From positions 1 through 64,000 of the forward strand of contig NZ_JALCCV010000004.1 of the NCBI RefSeq assembly GCF_022640935.1: 64,000 nucleotides of DNA. The letters are read 5' to 3'. Of the stretch, positions 44,352 through 53,943 are shown piece by piece. How positions within the stretch are numbered: position 1 is the stretch's first letter; every line of letters starts with the position of its first letter. Origin of the DNA: Bifidobacterium sp. GTDB taxonomy: Bacteria > Actinomycetota > Actinomycetes > Actinomycetales > Bifidobacteriaceae. The notes below the pieces were generated by a model. The model was not told the origin of the DNA. It saw nothing but the letters and a program-made list of their open reading frames with translations, and ran no database searches. Made by a program: the position numbers and the translations under genes.

Positions 44352-45527
44352 TCAGTTGCTTTCCAGCATTTCCTTCACATGCGCGAGCTCAAGCACCGAG
44401 CGGTCATTGACCAAGCGCTTGACCATGCCGACCTTGCGGCCCTTGAGCTTCCAGTGGCCCATCATATTGATTTGCGCCACGCCGGCGTGTGGGCCGAGCG
44501 AGCAGACCGTGCCCACGCTCTTGAACACGAACTTGCCCGTTTCGCGCCCGGACAGCTTCGCCGCAATGTTGGCCGCGGCTGCGTCGGCCTGCGCGATCGA
44601 GATCTGCGCGGTCGTGGGATACGGCCGGCCCGACTGTGCATCCGGCACGGCGCTGACGTCGCCGACGAGGAACTCGTTCGGGTGGCCCTTGACCGACAGG
44701 TCCTGCTGGACCATGACCCGGTTGCGCCGCTGCTCGTAGCCGGAATCGCAGATCACGTGGCTGCCGCGCACACCGGTGGTCCAGATGATCGTGTTGGCAT
44801 GGAATTCCTGGTCTCCTGCCACCACGACGCCGGGGCGGACTTCAGTGATCGCCACGCCGGTATGCATGGCGACGCCTTTGCCGGTGAGATAGTCGAGCGC
44901 CCAAGTCGCCAGATTCTCGGGCAGCATTCCAAGCACCTTCGGCGACGCCTCGATGCAGATGAGCTGAATCAGATCCTCAGGCAGCGAATATTCCTTCGCC
45001 AGCTGCGGCAAGCGCCATGTGAGCTCGCCAAGCAGCTCGATGCCGGTGAACCCGGCCCCGCACACCACGATGTGCAAATCGTTCTCGTCATGGCTGGTCG
45101 CATAGTTCGCCAGCGTCTTCTCCATATGCTTGCGCACCGCGAGCGCAGAATCGATGTTATTAAACGACATGCTGTTCTCCTCGGCGCCTGGGATGCCGAA
45201 GGTTTCGGATTCGAAGCCCAGCGCATTGACCAGATAGTCATAGGCCAGCGGCTCGCCCTTCTTGAGGATCACCTGGCTATGCTCACGGTCGATGCGCTCG
45301 ACCGTGTCGATGACCACGTCAACCGTGTCCGGAACCGTGTCACGGATGTCAAACGTGATGTCGGAGAGTTCCTTGTTTCCCGCCACGACCTCGTGCAGCT
45401 GCGTGGATTCGTAATGGTAAGGGTGATCGTTGACCAGGACGATGCGGGCATCGACCTTCTCGTGGATCAGCCGCTTGACTGTGCGCATGCCCGCATAACC
45501 CGCGCCTAGAACAGCAATTGTCGCCAT
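44352..45527 (-). CDS. ndh: type II NADH dehydrogenase (NADH:quinone oxidoreductase)
   Basis: A 391-residue membrane-associated FAD enzyme that oxidises NADH and passes electrons to quinone without pumping protons. FAD binding is by VLGAGYAGMRTVKRL at the N-terminus. The NADH site is VCGAGFTGIELLGEL (about residue 165), and the second FAD motif is FLVGDVSAV (about residue 290). The C-terminus is amphipathic (KVGMVKRLV). The start at 45527 follows GAAGGTGGCATT; longer upstream frames are non-coding in character. A TATAAT lies at 45629-45624 on the minus strand. It sits directly before cydABDC. Confidence 0.93.
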   Translation of the reverse strand: MATIAVLGAGYAGMRTVKRLIHEKVDARIVLVNDHPYHYESTQLHEVVAGNKELSDITFDIRDTVPDTVDVVIDTVERIDREHSQVILKKGEPLAYDYLVNALGFESETFGIPGAEENSMSFNNIDSALAVRKHMEKTLANYATSHDENDLHIVVCGAGFTGIELLGELTWRLPQLAKEYSLPEDLIQLICIEASPKVLGMLPENLATWALDYLTGKGVAMHTGVAITEVRPGVVVAGDQEFHANTIIWTTGVRGSHVICDSGYEQRRNRVMVQQDLSVKGHPNEFLVGDVSAVPDAQSGRPYPTTAQISIAQADAAAANIAAKLSGRETGKFVFKSVGTVCSLGPHAGVAQINMMGHWKLKGRKVGMVKRLVNDRSVLELAHVKEMLESN

Positions 45528-45950
45528 AATGCCACCTTCGTATGATGAGATCTCTTCTTCCATGGGCAGCGTCAAACGACGCCGCATCGCGCCGCGTCGA
45601 ACCTCCGCCCAAATTACGAATTCATTATATATACCGATGGCTTTCGCAACAGTCCCGAAGCGCAACGCACGCCCTATTCGGGCGATTATGAGGGAAATAT
45701 CACATTTCGAAGACACGATGTCGCGAAAATGCGGCGCAGCCGTCAAAGCCGTGCAGAAGCAGCTGGTGCATACGGACGCGGCGATGACGCCGGATGCGCA
45801 CGCGGATCCGTTCGATGATGATCTTGATGGCGTGAGCGAAGCCCTGAATGGCATTCTTCTCAGGTATGCGACCAAAACGTGCCCAAAACAGATTTCGAAG
45901 GCAGCGCGAATCTTTCTTTTCCCAGTACCCCCCGTCCCTTGTTTCCGTTG
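45528..45950. other. intergenic region upstream of ndh
   Basis: About 420 bases between tRNA-Leu and ndh include an AT-rich patch with TATAAT (45624-45629, minus strand), 97 bases before the ndh start; a weak CTGTTG lies 17 bases further upstream. No supported gene is present. Confidence 0.5.
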
Positions 45951-46034
45951 TGCACACAAAGGGACTCGAACCCTCAAGGCCGCAAGGCCACAGGAACCTA
46001 AATCCTGCGCGTATACCAATTCCGCCATGTGTGC
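45951..46034 (-). tRNA. tRNA-Leu (anticodon TAG)
   Basis: A class II tRNA of 84 bases with a long variable arm (TGGCCTTGCGGCCT). The acceptor pairs GCACACA with TGTGTGC, the anticodon arm is CAGGATTTAGGTTCCTG with anticodon TAG, and the T arm is GGGTTCGAGTCCC. The CCA end is not encoded (genome reads CAA). It reads CUA and related leucine codons. Confidence 0.94.
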
Positions 46035-46382
46035 AACAGCCCTGCGACCGCGACAGTCGCAGGGCCTTCATTAATCTAGCATGCCTGCAGGAGTGACGAA
46101 CCGGCGAACATGCGATGACGCGGATCTGGCACTATCTCGGTCCTGATGTGGGGATGCGCTGTATGAGACCACTCAGTCATCACTACCCTCGCACTAATCG
46201 AACCCTAGCGCGGGGAATGCGACGGATCGGAATGATAACGACGCTGAGCGAGGATGGCACTGGGTGAAACGCCGCTGGGCAAGAACGACACGGAGGGCGC
46301 CGGCATCAATAGGCGCCACGACTTATCATGGCGGTGGCGCGCCATACGCGAAGGCCGCCGCCAGACCTACGAAGAGGAAGTC

Positions 46383-47384
46383 ATGTCCGCGATCATCCAA
46401 CCGGCGACGCTGGTGCTCATCATTCTGGCGGGCTACCTGTTCAAACGCATGCACCTGTTTGGCTCGCGCGATTATCGCATTGTGCAGACCGCGGAATTCA
46501 ATCTGATCTTGCCAGGCGCCATTGCCTACTCTTTCGCCACCAACCCGCACGATGTCAGTCTGCTCGCGGTTTCGGCGTTTTCGCTGACGGCCGCCCTGCT
46601 GCCTTCGCTGCTGATCTACCTGTGTTCGCGGCACCGCCCGGTGAGCGACCGAGCGTTTCTCATGCTCAATGGATCCGGTTTCAACATCGGCTGCTTCTGC
46701 TTCCCTGTTCTTCAGTCGCTGTTGGGGTCTCCGGCGCTTGTCCCCGCAGCGATGTTCGATATTGGCAACAGCGTCATGGTCGCGGCAGGAACCAATGTCA
46801 TCATGCAGACGCTGCTGCACATCGAACCGGGGAAAACCTTGGCGCAGCAGCACGCTGGGCAGTCTCCGACGCTGCCGTACATGCGCCCAATGGATCATGA
46901 CGCCCGGCGGTTGCAACGTCGCGCCCTGTATCGCAATGTGGCGCGCGGGTTCCTGTCTTCGGCCTCATTCGACACGTATATCCTGATGGTGCTGCTCATG
47001 CTGATTGGCGTTACGCTGCCGGACTGGATCACGACGGTGGCCAGCCCCTTTTACTCCGCCAATGCCTTCTGCTCGATGCTCATGGTCGGCATGCTCACCG
47101 AATTGCCCCGGGATATGCACGACATCAAGGCCGTTCTCGAGATCATCGGCTGGCGGCTGCCTTGTTCGCTGGCGTTCGCTGCCGCAGCTTGGTTCCTGCT
47201 CCCTTTCGACCCGATCGTGCGCGAGGCCGTAGCCTTGTGCTGTCTCGCCCCCACGGCGATTTTCGCCACGATGTTCACAGACAAAGTGCTGGGCAACGCT
47301 CGGCTCGCAGGCTTCACGCTATCCGTGACGGCCGTGATCGCCATCATCATGATGATGGGATTCCATTTGCTCGTCGGTGCATGA
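46383..47384 (+). CDS. AEC-family transporter (auxin efflux carrier type)
   Basis: A 333-residue membrane protein with about ten helices. The N-terminal PATLVLIILAGYLFKRMHLFG and the central FNIGCFCFPVLQSLLG are typical of AEC permeases, which in bacteria often export or import malate-like organic acids or amino acids. The start at 46383 follows AGAGGAAGTC. A charged cytoplasmic loop lies at about residues 150-190. Substrate unknown; not in an operon. Confidence 0.85.
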   Translation: MSAIIQPATLVLIILAGYLFKRMHLFGSRDYRIVQTAEFNLILPGAIAYSFATNPHDVSLLAVSAFSLTAALLPSLLIYLCSRHRPVSDRAFLMLNGSGFNIGCFCFPVLQSLLGSPALVPAAMFDIGNSVMVAAGTNVIMQTLLHIEPGKTLAQQHAGQSPTLPYMRPMDHDARRLQRRALYRNVARGFLSSASFDTYILMVLLMLIGVTLPDWITTVASPFYSANAFCSMLMVGMLTELPRDMHDIKAVLEIIGWRLPCSLAFAAAAWFLLPFDPIVREAVALCCLAPTAIFATMFTDKVLGNARLAGFTLSVTAVIAIIMMMGFHLLVGA

Positions 47385-47436
47385 TGCGGCGCGGCCGACA
47401 CCTTTTCCGCGAAAACAACACATGCGCGAGGCATCC

Positions 47437-48132
47437 TCAGCCTAACAGGCGTTCAATGTCGGGCATCAGGGCGGCGATGGCCTTGCCGCGATGGGAGATC
47501 GCATTCTTTTCAGTCGGAACCATTTCGGCGCTGGTCAACGGCTCGCCCTGCTCGTTCGTGCGATTCGGCTGGTCGTCCGGCACGAAGAGCGGGTCGTAGC
47601 CGAAGCCGTGTTCGCCGCGCGGCGAGCGGATGATCCTGCCCGGCATATCGCCGGTTTCCACGTATTGAACCGCGATGTCATACGTGACCGAATCAGCCTC
47701 AACCTGCACCTCGGCATTGCTGCGTGCAAGGGCTTCCGGCACTGCGAGCGCGGCCGCGCAGCGGAAGCGCGCCGTGCGATGCACATCGGGTATATCCGCG
47801 AGCTGGGCCAGCAGCAGAGCGTTATTCGCCTGGTCATCGCCGTGGACGCCTGACCAGCGTGCCGAAAGAATGCCAGGCGCGGCTCCCAGCACGTCGACGA
47901 TCAGCCCGCTGTCGTCGGCGAGGGCGGGCAGGCCGGTGCGGCCAGCGACATCACGCGCCTTGAGCAACGCGTTTTCCGCGAAGCTTGCGCCGGTCTCCAC
48001 TGGATCCGGCAATCCCAACGACCCGGCGGAGACGAGTTCGACCTTCTGCGCTAAATCACCCAGATCCTGCTGCATAATGCGGCGGATTTCGAAGAGCTTG
48101 CCCTCGTTATGCGTCGCGACCACGATTCTCAT
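47437..48132 (-). CDS. rdgB: XTP/dITP diphosphatase
   Basis: A 231-residue Ham1/RdgB-family pyrophosphatase that removes ITP, dITP and XTP from nucleotide pools. The N-terminus MRIVVATHNEGKLFEIRRI is the signature. GLPALADDSGLIVDVLGAAPG and a C-terminal HGFGYDPLFVPD complete the active site. MPNGQG-type substitution is absent. The start at 48132 follows GAAGGAGCAATAATC. It converges on the AEC gene and diverges from pncB. Confidence 0.95.
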   Translation of the reverse strand: MRIVVATHNEGKLFEIRRIMQQDLGDLAQKVELVSAGSLGLPDPVETGASFAENALLKARDVAGRTGLPALADDSGLIVDVLGAAPGILSARWSGVHGDDQANNALLLAQLADIPDVHRTARFRCAAALAVPEALARSNAEVQVEADSVTYDIAVQYVETGDMPGRIIRSPRGEHGFGYDPLFVPDDQPNRTNEQGEPLTSAEMVPTEKNAISHRGKAIAALMPDIERLLG

Positions 48133-48326
48133 GATTATTGCTCCTTCTCGGCCTGAATCAGATGCACGGCCTAGTGACCCGGGATCGCGCCCGATTCCAC
48201 CGTGATTCAGCCCATCGTACAATCGGAATCGAACGTGTGCAGAGCGAACGGTTAGACTTGAGGTCGGCGTTCGATTCACCACGCCATGTGCAACTGCGCG
48301 CGACTACGCACGACGAAAGGGCGACG

Positions 48327-49679
48327 ATGGCTGACTCCTCGACAGCAGATTATTCGGCAGCGCCGGGTTCAACGGCACTGATGACGGATATGTACGAATA
48401 CACCATGCTCGATGCGGCGCTGCGCGACGGCACCGCCCGGCGCACATGCGTCTTCGAAGTATTCACGAGGCATCTGCCCGCAGGCCGCCGCTACGGGGTC
48501 GTAGCCGGCACCGGCCGCATCCTAGACGCGCTTGAGCACTTCCAGCTGGGCGACGAGGAACTCAGATTCCTCTCCGATCGCGGCATCGTCAGCCGTGAAA
48601 CACGCGATTGGCTCGAGCATTTCCGATTCTCCGGATCAATCACCGGCTATCGCGAGGGGGAGATGTTCTTCCCGAACTCCCCGGTCCTGCAAGTGGAGGG
48701 CACTTTCGGCGAATGCACGCTGCTGGAAACACTGGTCCTCTCGATTCTCAACTATGACTCGGCTGTCGCTTCCGCAGCCTCGCGCATGGTCACCTCGGCC
48801 AGGGAACGCCCGTGCATGGATATGGGAGGACGCCGCGCCAACGAGTCGGCTGCGGTGGCGGCGTCACGCGCCGCCGTCATCGGCGGATTCCAAGGCACCG
48901 CCAATCTGCTGGCCGCGCAGCGGTACAATCTCAAAGCGATCGGCACCGCCGCCCATTGCTTCACGCTCGTACATGACTCCGAACGCGACGCCTTCCAGGC
49001 GCAGATCGATGCGCTGGGCAAGAACACCACGTTGCTTGTCGACACCTACAACATCGAGGAAGCCGTGAAAACCGCGGTCGAAGTGGCTGGCCCTGAGCTG
49101 GGTGGCGTGCGCATCGATTCGGGCGATCTGGCATCGCTCGCACAGCGCGTGCGCAACCAGCTCGACGCCTTGGGAGCTAAGAACACGAAGATCACCGTGA
49201 CCAACGATTTGGACGAATACGCACTGGCGGCATTGCAATCGGCTCCTGTGGACTCCTACGGCGTGGGCACGATGCTCGTCACCGGCTCCGGCGCGCCGAC
49301 CTGCGCGATGGTCTACAAGCTCGCCGAACGCGAGAACAGCGAGGGCGTGATGCAGCCCGTGGCCAAGAAGTCCCAGGACAAGGCGAGCGTGCCCGGCCGC
49401 AAGCTGGCCTATCGTTCGTACGAATACAGCCTCGCCGAATGCGAGCATGTGATTTCCGGTTCGGAACACGAACTCGCCGATTATCAGGCGCCCGACGGGT
49501 GGAAGGATCTGCTGGTGCGCTATGTCGATCATGGAACCGCCGACGCGCAGTACCAAGGCCATGAGGCTATTATGAACGCACAGGCGTATCGCGCAAAGTC
49601 TCTGGCTGAGTTGCCCATCGCCGCGCAGTCGCTGATGAAAGGCGACCCAGCGATCCCGACCGAAATCACCGTGCTGTAG
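48327..49679 (+). CDS. pncB: nicotinate phosphoribosyltransferase
   Basis: A 450-residue cytosolic enzyme joining nicotinate and PRPP to give nicotinate mononucleotide in NAD salvage. STALMTDMYEYTMLDAAL is the N-terminal signature. The phosphohistidine region has GTAAHCFTLVHDSERDAF, and LVDTYNIEEAVKT and GVRIDSGDLASLA line the active site. The start at 48327 follows GAAAGGGCGACG. The presence of NudC-like and PncB genes in one window suggests active NAD turnover. Confidence 0.96.
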   Translation: MADSSTADYSAAPGSTALMTDMYEYTMLDAALRDGTARRTCVFEVFTRHLPAGRRYGVVAGTGRILDALEHFQLGDEELRFLSDRGIVSRETRDWLEHFRFSGSITGYREGEMFFPNSPVLQVEGTFGECTLLETLVLSILNYDSAVASAASRMVTSARERPCMDMGGRRANESAAVAASRAAVIGGFQGTANLLAAQRYNLKAIGTAAHCFTLVHDSERDAFQAQIDALGKNTTLLVDTYNIEEAVKTAVEVAGPELGGVRIDSGDLASLAQRVRNQLDALGAKNTKITVTNDLDEYALAALQSAPVDSYGVGTMLVTGSGAPTCAMVYKLAERENSEGVMQPVAKKSQDKASVPGRKLAYRSYEYSLAECEHVISGSEHELADYQAPDGWKDLLVRYVDHGTADAQYQGHEAIMNAQAYRAKSLAELPIAAQSLMKGDPAIPTEITVL

Positions 49680-49698
49680 CACGATGGCGCTGGACTCG

Positions 49699-49733
49699 AC
49701 GGCGCTTGCAACCGATTGGGCTGCAGGCGCCGT
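49699..49733. terminator. hairpin between pncB and the DUF3039 gene
   Basis: Twelve-base arms starting ACGGCGC, with one G-T pair, enclose 11 bases between two convergent genes. It can serve both strands. Confidence 0.55.
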
Positions 49734-49749
49734 ATGCAACGGCCCTGGC

Positions 49750-50178
49750 CTATTTGCCGGTCATCTCCTCATAAATGCGCTTGCAGTCTGGGCATACGGG
49801 GTATTGGGACGGATCGTGCCTGGGCACCCAGATCTTGCCACATAACGCCACCACGGGCCGACCGGTCATGCGCGACTCCATGATGCGGTCCTTGGAGACG
49901 TAGTGGGCAAAGCGGTCGGCGTCGCCGTCATCCGATTTGCTCGTCTGCTCTTCGGTCTGCGAACGTTCCAGGACGGCGGTGCCGGTATTGGCATCCGGAT
50001 TGGAGAGCGGGGAGACTGGATCGGTCTCGTTGCGCGCCGCGTCTCGCATTATCCGTCCACGCGCGACCTGCCCCGGCATGACCTGTTCGCTCATTGCCTG
50101 TTCACGCGTTGCCCACCCTCGCACGATTGCACGGCTGTCTTGCGTGTCGTGCGACGCATCCGTCAGTTCGCCCAGCAT
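49750..50178 (-). CDS. DUF3039 protein
   Basis: A 142-residue protein. The variable N-terminal half is charged and probably disordered. The conserved DUF3039 domain (about 70-142) has DADRFAHYVSKDRIMESRM, then GRPVVALCGKIWVPRHDPSQ and PVCPDCKRIYEEM. The four Cys/His-type residues suggest metal binding. The family is found in actinobacteria only as far as I know; function unknown. It stands opposite pncB. Confidence 0.85.
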   Translation of the reverse strand: MLGELTDASHDTQDSRAIVRGWATREQAMSEQVMPGQVARGRIMRDAARNETDPVSPLSNPDANTGTAVLERSQTEEQTSKSDDGDADRFAHYVSKDRIMESRMTGRPVVALCGKIWVPRHDPSQYPVCPDCKRIYEEMTGK

Positions 50179-50743
50179 AGTGTCCGTCCTTCAATGTGGA
50201 TACCGTCTTCGCGGCCTGTGCCGCCGCGTATTGCAGCCGCCGCGCCTTGCGCGCCGCGCCCGAGGCGGCATTCGTCGCCATGCGGTCATGCCGGCAATGT
50301 CACGCCAACGGCGCGGCGTATGTACGCACCATCATAGGAGACGATAGGCCGAACACGCCCTGACGCACGCTTTCGGCGCAGAATCTCCGCTGCCGAGCCA
50401 TTAAGCGGAAGGCCCTTTGGGCTTCCGCCGGCGAAGCGAGCGCCCGCCAAGGGCACGGAGCGGACGGCCGGGAACGTAGTGCGGATTTTCCACCTAGTGC
50501 GGAGCGCCAGCCTCTTCGTCGTGTGACGTTGTACTTCGTCGTGTGCCGTAAATATTGTTGTGCGCGGTTTGCGGAAACAGGAAACCATGGAATTCTGCCA
50601 TTCCTGACTTGGCGAATATGTCGCACGAAGATAAACGGGCACACGATAATACAGGTCAGTTATGTGGTTCCTGAGCATTCGTTGTGAAACGGCGACGGGA
50701 TCAGCCGCGGCACTTGACTGCTCGGCGAGTTACCCTAGAGGCT
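50179..50743. other. 565-base intergenic region with repeats
   Basis: The gap holds a bulged hairpin (50405-50427, GCGGAAG with CTTCCGC), a direct repeat TAGTGCGGA (50478 and 50496 regions), two ACGACGAAG-type units near 50515-50545 and the repeat element at 50556-50630. Minus-strand frames of up to 130 codons exist but lack ribosome sites and family resemblance. The coaD promoter must be at its right end. Confidence 0.55.
50556..50630. repeat. intergenic repeat element, copy 1
   Basis: It starts GTTGTGCGCGG, carries GAAACAGGAAAC and GCCATTCCTG in the middle and ends GTCGCACGAAG. The same order of blocks occurs at 56941-57035. The ends are imperfect inverted copies of each other. Confidence 0.65.
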
Positions 50744-51238
50744 ATGACTATCGCAGTGTGCCCCGGATCGTATGATCCCGTGACCGCCGGGCATTTGGAT
50801 GTGATCGAGCGCTGCGCGTGCTTTTTCGAGCAGGTGCATGTGGTGGTGGCTGTCAATGCGGCGAAGACGCCGATGTTTTCCGTCGACACCCGGGTGGATG
50901 TGATCCGCCGCGCGCTGGACAAGGATGGTTGCACGCAGGTCCAGGTGGATTCCACCGACGGGCTGATCACGGATTATTGCCGAAAGGTCGGCGCGACCGT
51001 GATCGTCAAGGGGCTGCGACAGAACGGCGACTACGAAGCCGAGCTGGGCATGGCGCTCGTCAACCGCAAACTCGCCCATGTGGAAACGCTGTTCCTGCCC
51101 GCCGACCCTGTGCTGGAACATATCTCCAGCTCCATCGTCAAGGATGTGGCACGTCACGGCGGCGACGTGACCGGCATGGTCCCCGATGATGTCGTGCCGA
51201 TGCTGGCCAACGCCCTTAACCAAGAAAAGAGTCGATAA
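50744..51238 (+). CDS. coaD: phosphopantetheine adenylyltransferase
   Basis: A 164-residue cytosolic enzyme for the fourth step of coenzyme A synthesis, 4'-phosphopantetheine plus ATP to dephospho-CoA. The N-terminal [20 protein letters not shown] contains the HxGH-like nucleotide motif (TAGH), and [20 protein letters not shown] and [15 protein letters not shown] are further signatures. The start at 50744 follows a GAGG. It overlaps the next gene by one base (TAATG). Confidence 0.97.
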   Translation: MTIAVCPGSYDPVTAGHLDVIERCACFFEQVHVVVAVNAAKTPMFSVDTRVDVIRRALDKDGCTQVQVDSTDGLITDYCRKVGATVIVKGLRQNGDYEAELGMALVNRKLAHVETLFLPADPVLEHISSSIVKDVARHGGDVTGMVPDDVVPMLANALNQEKSR

Positions 51239-52008
51239 TGCCCGATGCACCATATGCCGAGAACGACACCAGGAACACGGCCGAGTCTGACGACGATACT
51301 GCGAGTTCGGCAGTCCAGCATGCGGGCGGGCAGCCGGTCATCAACGCCACCGCCCAGGATGCGCCGGCGCCGGGGCGCGTGCACGAGCTTTTTCCGATGA
51401 CTGCGATGCCGGATCTGCGCGAAGGATCGCAGGACGCCACTGCCGCGGAAAGCAAAAGCAGGGCCGAGTTCACCACGGTCTACGACATTCTCGACCATCT
51501 CGAACAGGCGCTGCACGAGGCCAAGGGCAGCCTATTCTCCCCCGCTACGGTGAAAATCGACCGCGCGGAATTCGAAGATCGTATCGAGGAGCTCAAAGAC
51601 AAGCTTCCCGTCCAACTAGAGCGCGCATCGTCATTGATGCGCGAGTCGGAACGGCGCTTGGAAAGTGCGCAAAGCCAGTCGAATGCGATCATCGCCTCGG
51701 CCCAGAGCCGCGCCGCGCAGATGGTCAAGGACGCGCAGGAGCAGGCACAATTCCTGGCCGGCCAGGAGAACGTCACCGAGCTGGCGAGGCAGAAGGCCCA
51801 TGCCATCCTCGATCAGGCGCAGGCGAAGTCCGACAAGCTTACGCAGGGCGCGAACGAATATTGCGCCGCTATAATGGGCGGTTTGCAAGAGCAGCTCGAC
51901 AAGCTCGGACGCGATGTGCAGGCCGGCCTCAATGTGCTGGACGAACGTCGCCAAGACGCCGACGAGCAGCTGCCCCATCTTGAACGCAATGATTACCCGG
52001 AAGGCTGA
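51238..52008 (+). CDS. coiled-coil SepIVA/DivIVA-like protein
   Basis: A 256-residue soluble protein. An acidic, probably disordered first 75 residues precede FTTVYDILDHLEQALHEAKG and then a long coiled coil (about 110-235), rich in Glu, Gln, Arg and Ala. Location between coaD and yceD-rpmF-rnc matches the mycobacterial SepIVA gene, a DivIVA-domain septation factor. The heptad-like segment with DQAQAKSDKLTQGANEYC is similar in style. Homology rests on position and architecture, not on a recognised catalytic motif. Translation is coupled to coaD and yceD. Confidence 0.7.
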   Translation: MPDAPYAENDTRNTAESDDDTASSAVQHAGGQPVINATAQDAPAPGRVHELFPMTAMPDLREGSQDATAAESKSRAEFTTVYDILDHLEQALHEAKGSLFSPATVKIDRAEFEDRIEELKDKLPVQLERASSLMRESERRLESAQSQSNAIIASAQSRAAQMVKDAQEQAQFLAGQENVTELARQKAHAILDQAQAKSDKLTQGANEYCAAIMGGLQEQLDKLGRDVQAGLNVLDERRQDADEQLPHLERNDYPEG

Positions 52009-52012
52009 TAGC

Positions 52013-52651
52013 ATGTCACGTCCAGAAGATTCCCTGTGGGCCATCCCCGTCGCGCAGCTCTCATCGCGCGCAGGGCAGCACAAGGACGTCGATGCGCGGT
52101 TCCCCGCGCCGGACGGCATCGGAGACGCGGTGGTGGGGGTCAAGGAAGGCACGGGCCTGCACGTACAAGGCTCCTTCGATTCCATTGTTGACGGGCTGAT
52201 CTTCCAAGCCCGCGTCACCGCCCCGCTGCACGCGGAATGCACCCGCTGCCTTACGCCCGTCAGGCGCGACTGGAACGTCCAGGCAACGGCCTTCTTCCCT
52301 TACTCCCCCAAGCGCGAGGGCGCCATGCACCACAACGCGCGTGCCGCCGCGGAAGAGGAGGTGGAGATTGTCGCAGGCGAGGAAGAGACCGAGGATTCCT
52401 ACCCGCTGAGTCCCGACGGCGCCTTCGCCGACATCCAGGTGCTGCTGCGCGATGCGCTGGCAGAGCACTTGCCGCTGCAGCTGCTGTGTCGGCCCAACTG
52501 CCGCGGGCTGTGCCCGCAATGCGGATTGAATCTCAACGAGCATCCGGACCACCGCCACGACATCACCGACATCCGTTTCGCCGCTCTGGCCGGGCTGAAA
52601 GCACAGTTGGAGCAGGAAGAAAATGGCCGGAAAGCTTCTGCCCAGTCCTAA
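52013..52651 (+). CDS. yceD: YceD/DUF177 protein
   Basis: A 212-residue DUF177 protein, the conserved companion of rpmF in bacteria and linked to ribosome or 23S rRNA maturation. The central HAECTRCLTPVRRDW and the C-terminal LLCRPNCRGLCPQCGLNLN are the family hallmarks; the second has a zinc-like Cys pattern. The start at 52013 lies four bases after the SepIVA-like stop. An acidic stretch EEEVEIVAGEEETED sits at about residue 120. Confidence 0.9.
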   Translation: MSRPEDSLWAIPVAQLSSRAGQHKDVDARFPAPDGIGDAVVGVKEGTGLHVQGSFDSIVDGLIFQARVTAPLHAECTRCLTPVRRDWNVQATAFFPYSPKREGAMHHNARAAAEEEVEIVAGEEETEDSYPLSPDGAFADIQVLLRDALAEHLPLQLLCRPNCRGLCPQCGLNLNEHPDHRHDITDIRFAALAGLKAQLEQEENGRKASAQS

Positions 52652-52750
52652 CATCCGCAAGACGACGCCACACAATGGACAATGTATGGTGGTCGCGTTA
52701 ATATGTAGGACGCTTAAGCTCAATCGTTCGAACGAAACAGAGGAATTATC

Positions 52751-52945
52751 ATGGCATTGCCTAAGTACAAGACTTCGCGCGCCAACACGCATTCGCGTCG
52801 CGCGAATTGGAAGGCGCAAGCGGCGCAGACCTTCGCCTGCCCGAATTGCGGCGCTCCGACGCTGTCGCATATGGCCTGCCCGAGCTGCGGATCCTTCCGC
52901 GGCCGCGTCTACCGCGAGGCCATCCAGGCCAATCACACCAAGTGA
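52751..52945 (+). CDS. rpmF: 50S ribosomal protein L32
   Basis: A 64-residue ribosomal protein. [20 protein letters not shown] is typical of the actinobacterial L32 start, followed by a zinc ribbon CPNCGAP and [22 protein letters not shown] precedes the ATG. It is followed 32 bases later by an intrinsic terminator that lies before rnc. Confidence 0.97.
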   Translation: MALPKYKTSRANTHSRRANWKAQAAQTFACPNCGAPTLSHMACPSCGSFRGRVYREAIQANHTK

Positions 52946-52977
52946 TCGGCTCCGGACGTCAATAGTCTCGAAAAATG

Positions 52978-53009
52978 AAGACCCTGCCATCGACGGGTGG
53001 CGGGGTCTT
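52978..53009 (+). terminator. intrinsic terminator after rpmF
   Basis: Twelve-base arms AAGACCCTGCCA and TGGCGGGGTCTT (one wobble pair) enclose eight bases, and the stem is followed by TTGTGTATT. It separates rpmF from rnc, so part of the transcript ends here. Confidence 0.75.
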
Positions 53010-53034
53010 TGTGTATTCAGAAAGGACCTGCGCG

Positions 53035-53943
53035 ATGACCTTCACCGCCAAGAACCATGCTTCCGCTGCGCCAGCAGCCGGCCCCGCAACCACTGAGCCC
53101 GCCCGGCTCCCCAGCTCCAGTCCCGAGGGACACCCGGCCGGGCCGTGCGACGCCGCCGGCCACGCGGCCGACCATTCCTCCAGCCCCGCACTCAGCCCAG
53201 GCACGCCCGCCGACGAGCTGCTCGCCGCGCTTGGCACGACACTCAGCCCGGAAATCCTCGTGCAGGCGCTCACCCACCGTTCGTTCTCGCACGAGCATCC
53301 GGGTGCGCTGAACTATGAACGGCTGGAGTTCCTCGGCGATGCGGTGCTTGAGCTCATCGCGACCGAGACGCTCTATCGGCTGCATCCTGACATGAACGAA
53401 GGGCAGCTGGCCAAGATGCGGGCCAAGGCCGTATCCGAGGAGGCGCTTTCGCAGATCGCGCGCGAAAAATTGCACGTCGGACCGTATATTCTCCTAGGCC
53501 ATGGCGAAACCGAAGGCGGCGGGTCGAGCAAAAGCTCGATCCTGTGCGACATCGTGGAATCGTTGATCGGCGCGACATTCGTCGAGCATGGCATCGAGGG
53601 CGCGCGGCCGGTGGTCCATCGCCTGATCGACGATACCCTCGAAGAGGTTTCGCATGAAGGCCCCGCCCTCGATTGGAAGACCTCGCTGACGGTCAAGGCC
53701 CACGATATGGGTTTGGAGGATCCGCGCTACCGCATGGCGGTGGACGGGCCGGAATACGCGCAGACGTTCACTGCACGCGCAGTGCTGCCTAGCAGCGACG
53801 AGGTGCTGGGCACCGGCTCGGGCACCAGCAAGCGCAAGGCGCAACTCGCCGCGGCGCAGGAGGCGTGGGAGACCCTGGATGCGCGCGATTCCGACAAGCA
53901 CGGGCGTCACGGCGGGCATCACCGCGACGGTTCAGCAGGCTGA
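53035..53943 (+). CDS. rnc: ribonuclease III
   Basis: A 302-residue double-strand-specific endonuclease for rRNA and mRNA processing. The catalytic motif NYERLEFLGDAVLEL is at about residue 90, a second acidic site is in LCDIVESLIGATF, and the C-terminal dsRNA-binding domain has GTGSGTSKRKAQLAAAQEAW. About 55 Ala/Pro/Ser-rich residues precede the catalytic domain, making the protein longer than the usual 225-250. The start at 53035 follows GAAAGGACC. It may also be read through from rpmF. Confidence 0.95.
   Translation: MTFTAKNHASAAPAAGPATTEPARLPSSSPEGHPAGPCDAAGHAADHSSSPALSPGTPADELLAALGTTLSPEILVQALTHRSFSHEHPGALNYERLEFLGDAVLELIATETLYRLHPDMNEGQLAKMRAKAVSEEALSQIAREKLHVGPYILLGHGETEGGGSSKSSILCDIVESLIGATFVEHGIEGARPVVHRLIDDTLEEVSHEGPALDWKTSLTVKAHDMGLEDPRYRMAVDGPEYAQTFTARAVLPSSDEVLGTGSGTSKRKAQLAAAQEAWETLDARDSDKHGRHGGHHRDGSAG

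Noticed and set aside
50286..50678. 130-codon minus-strand frame upstream of coaD
   Set aside because: Arg/Pro/Ala-rich shadow-type composition, crosses the repeat element, and has no ribosome site.
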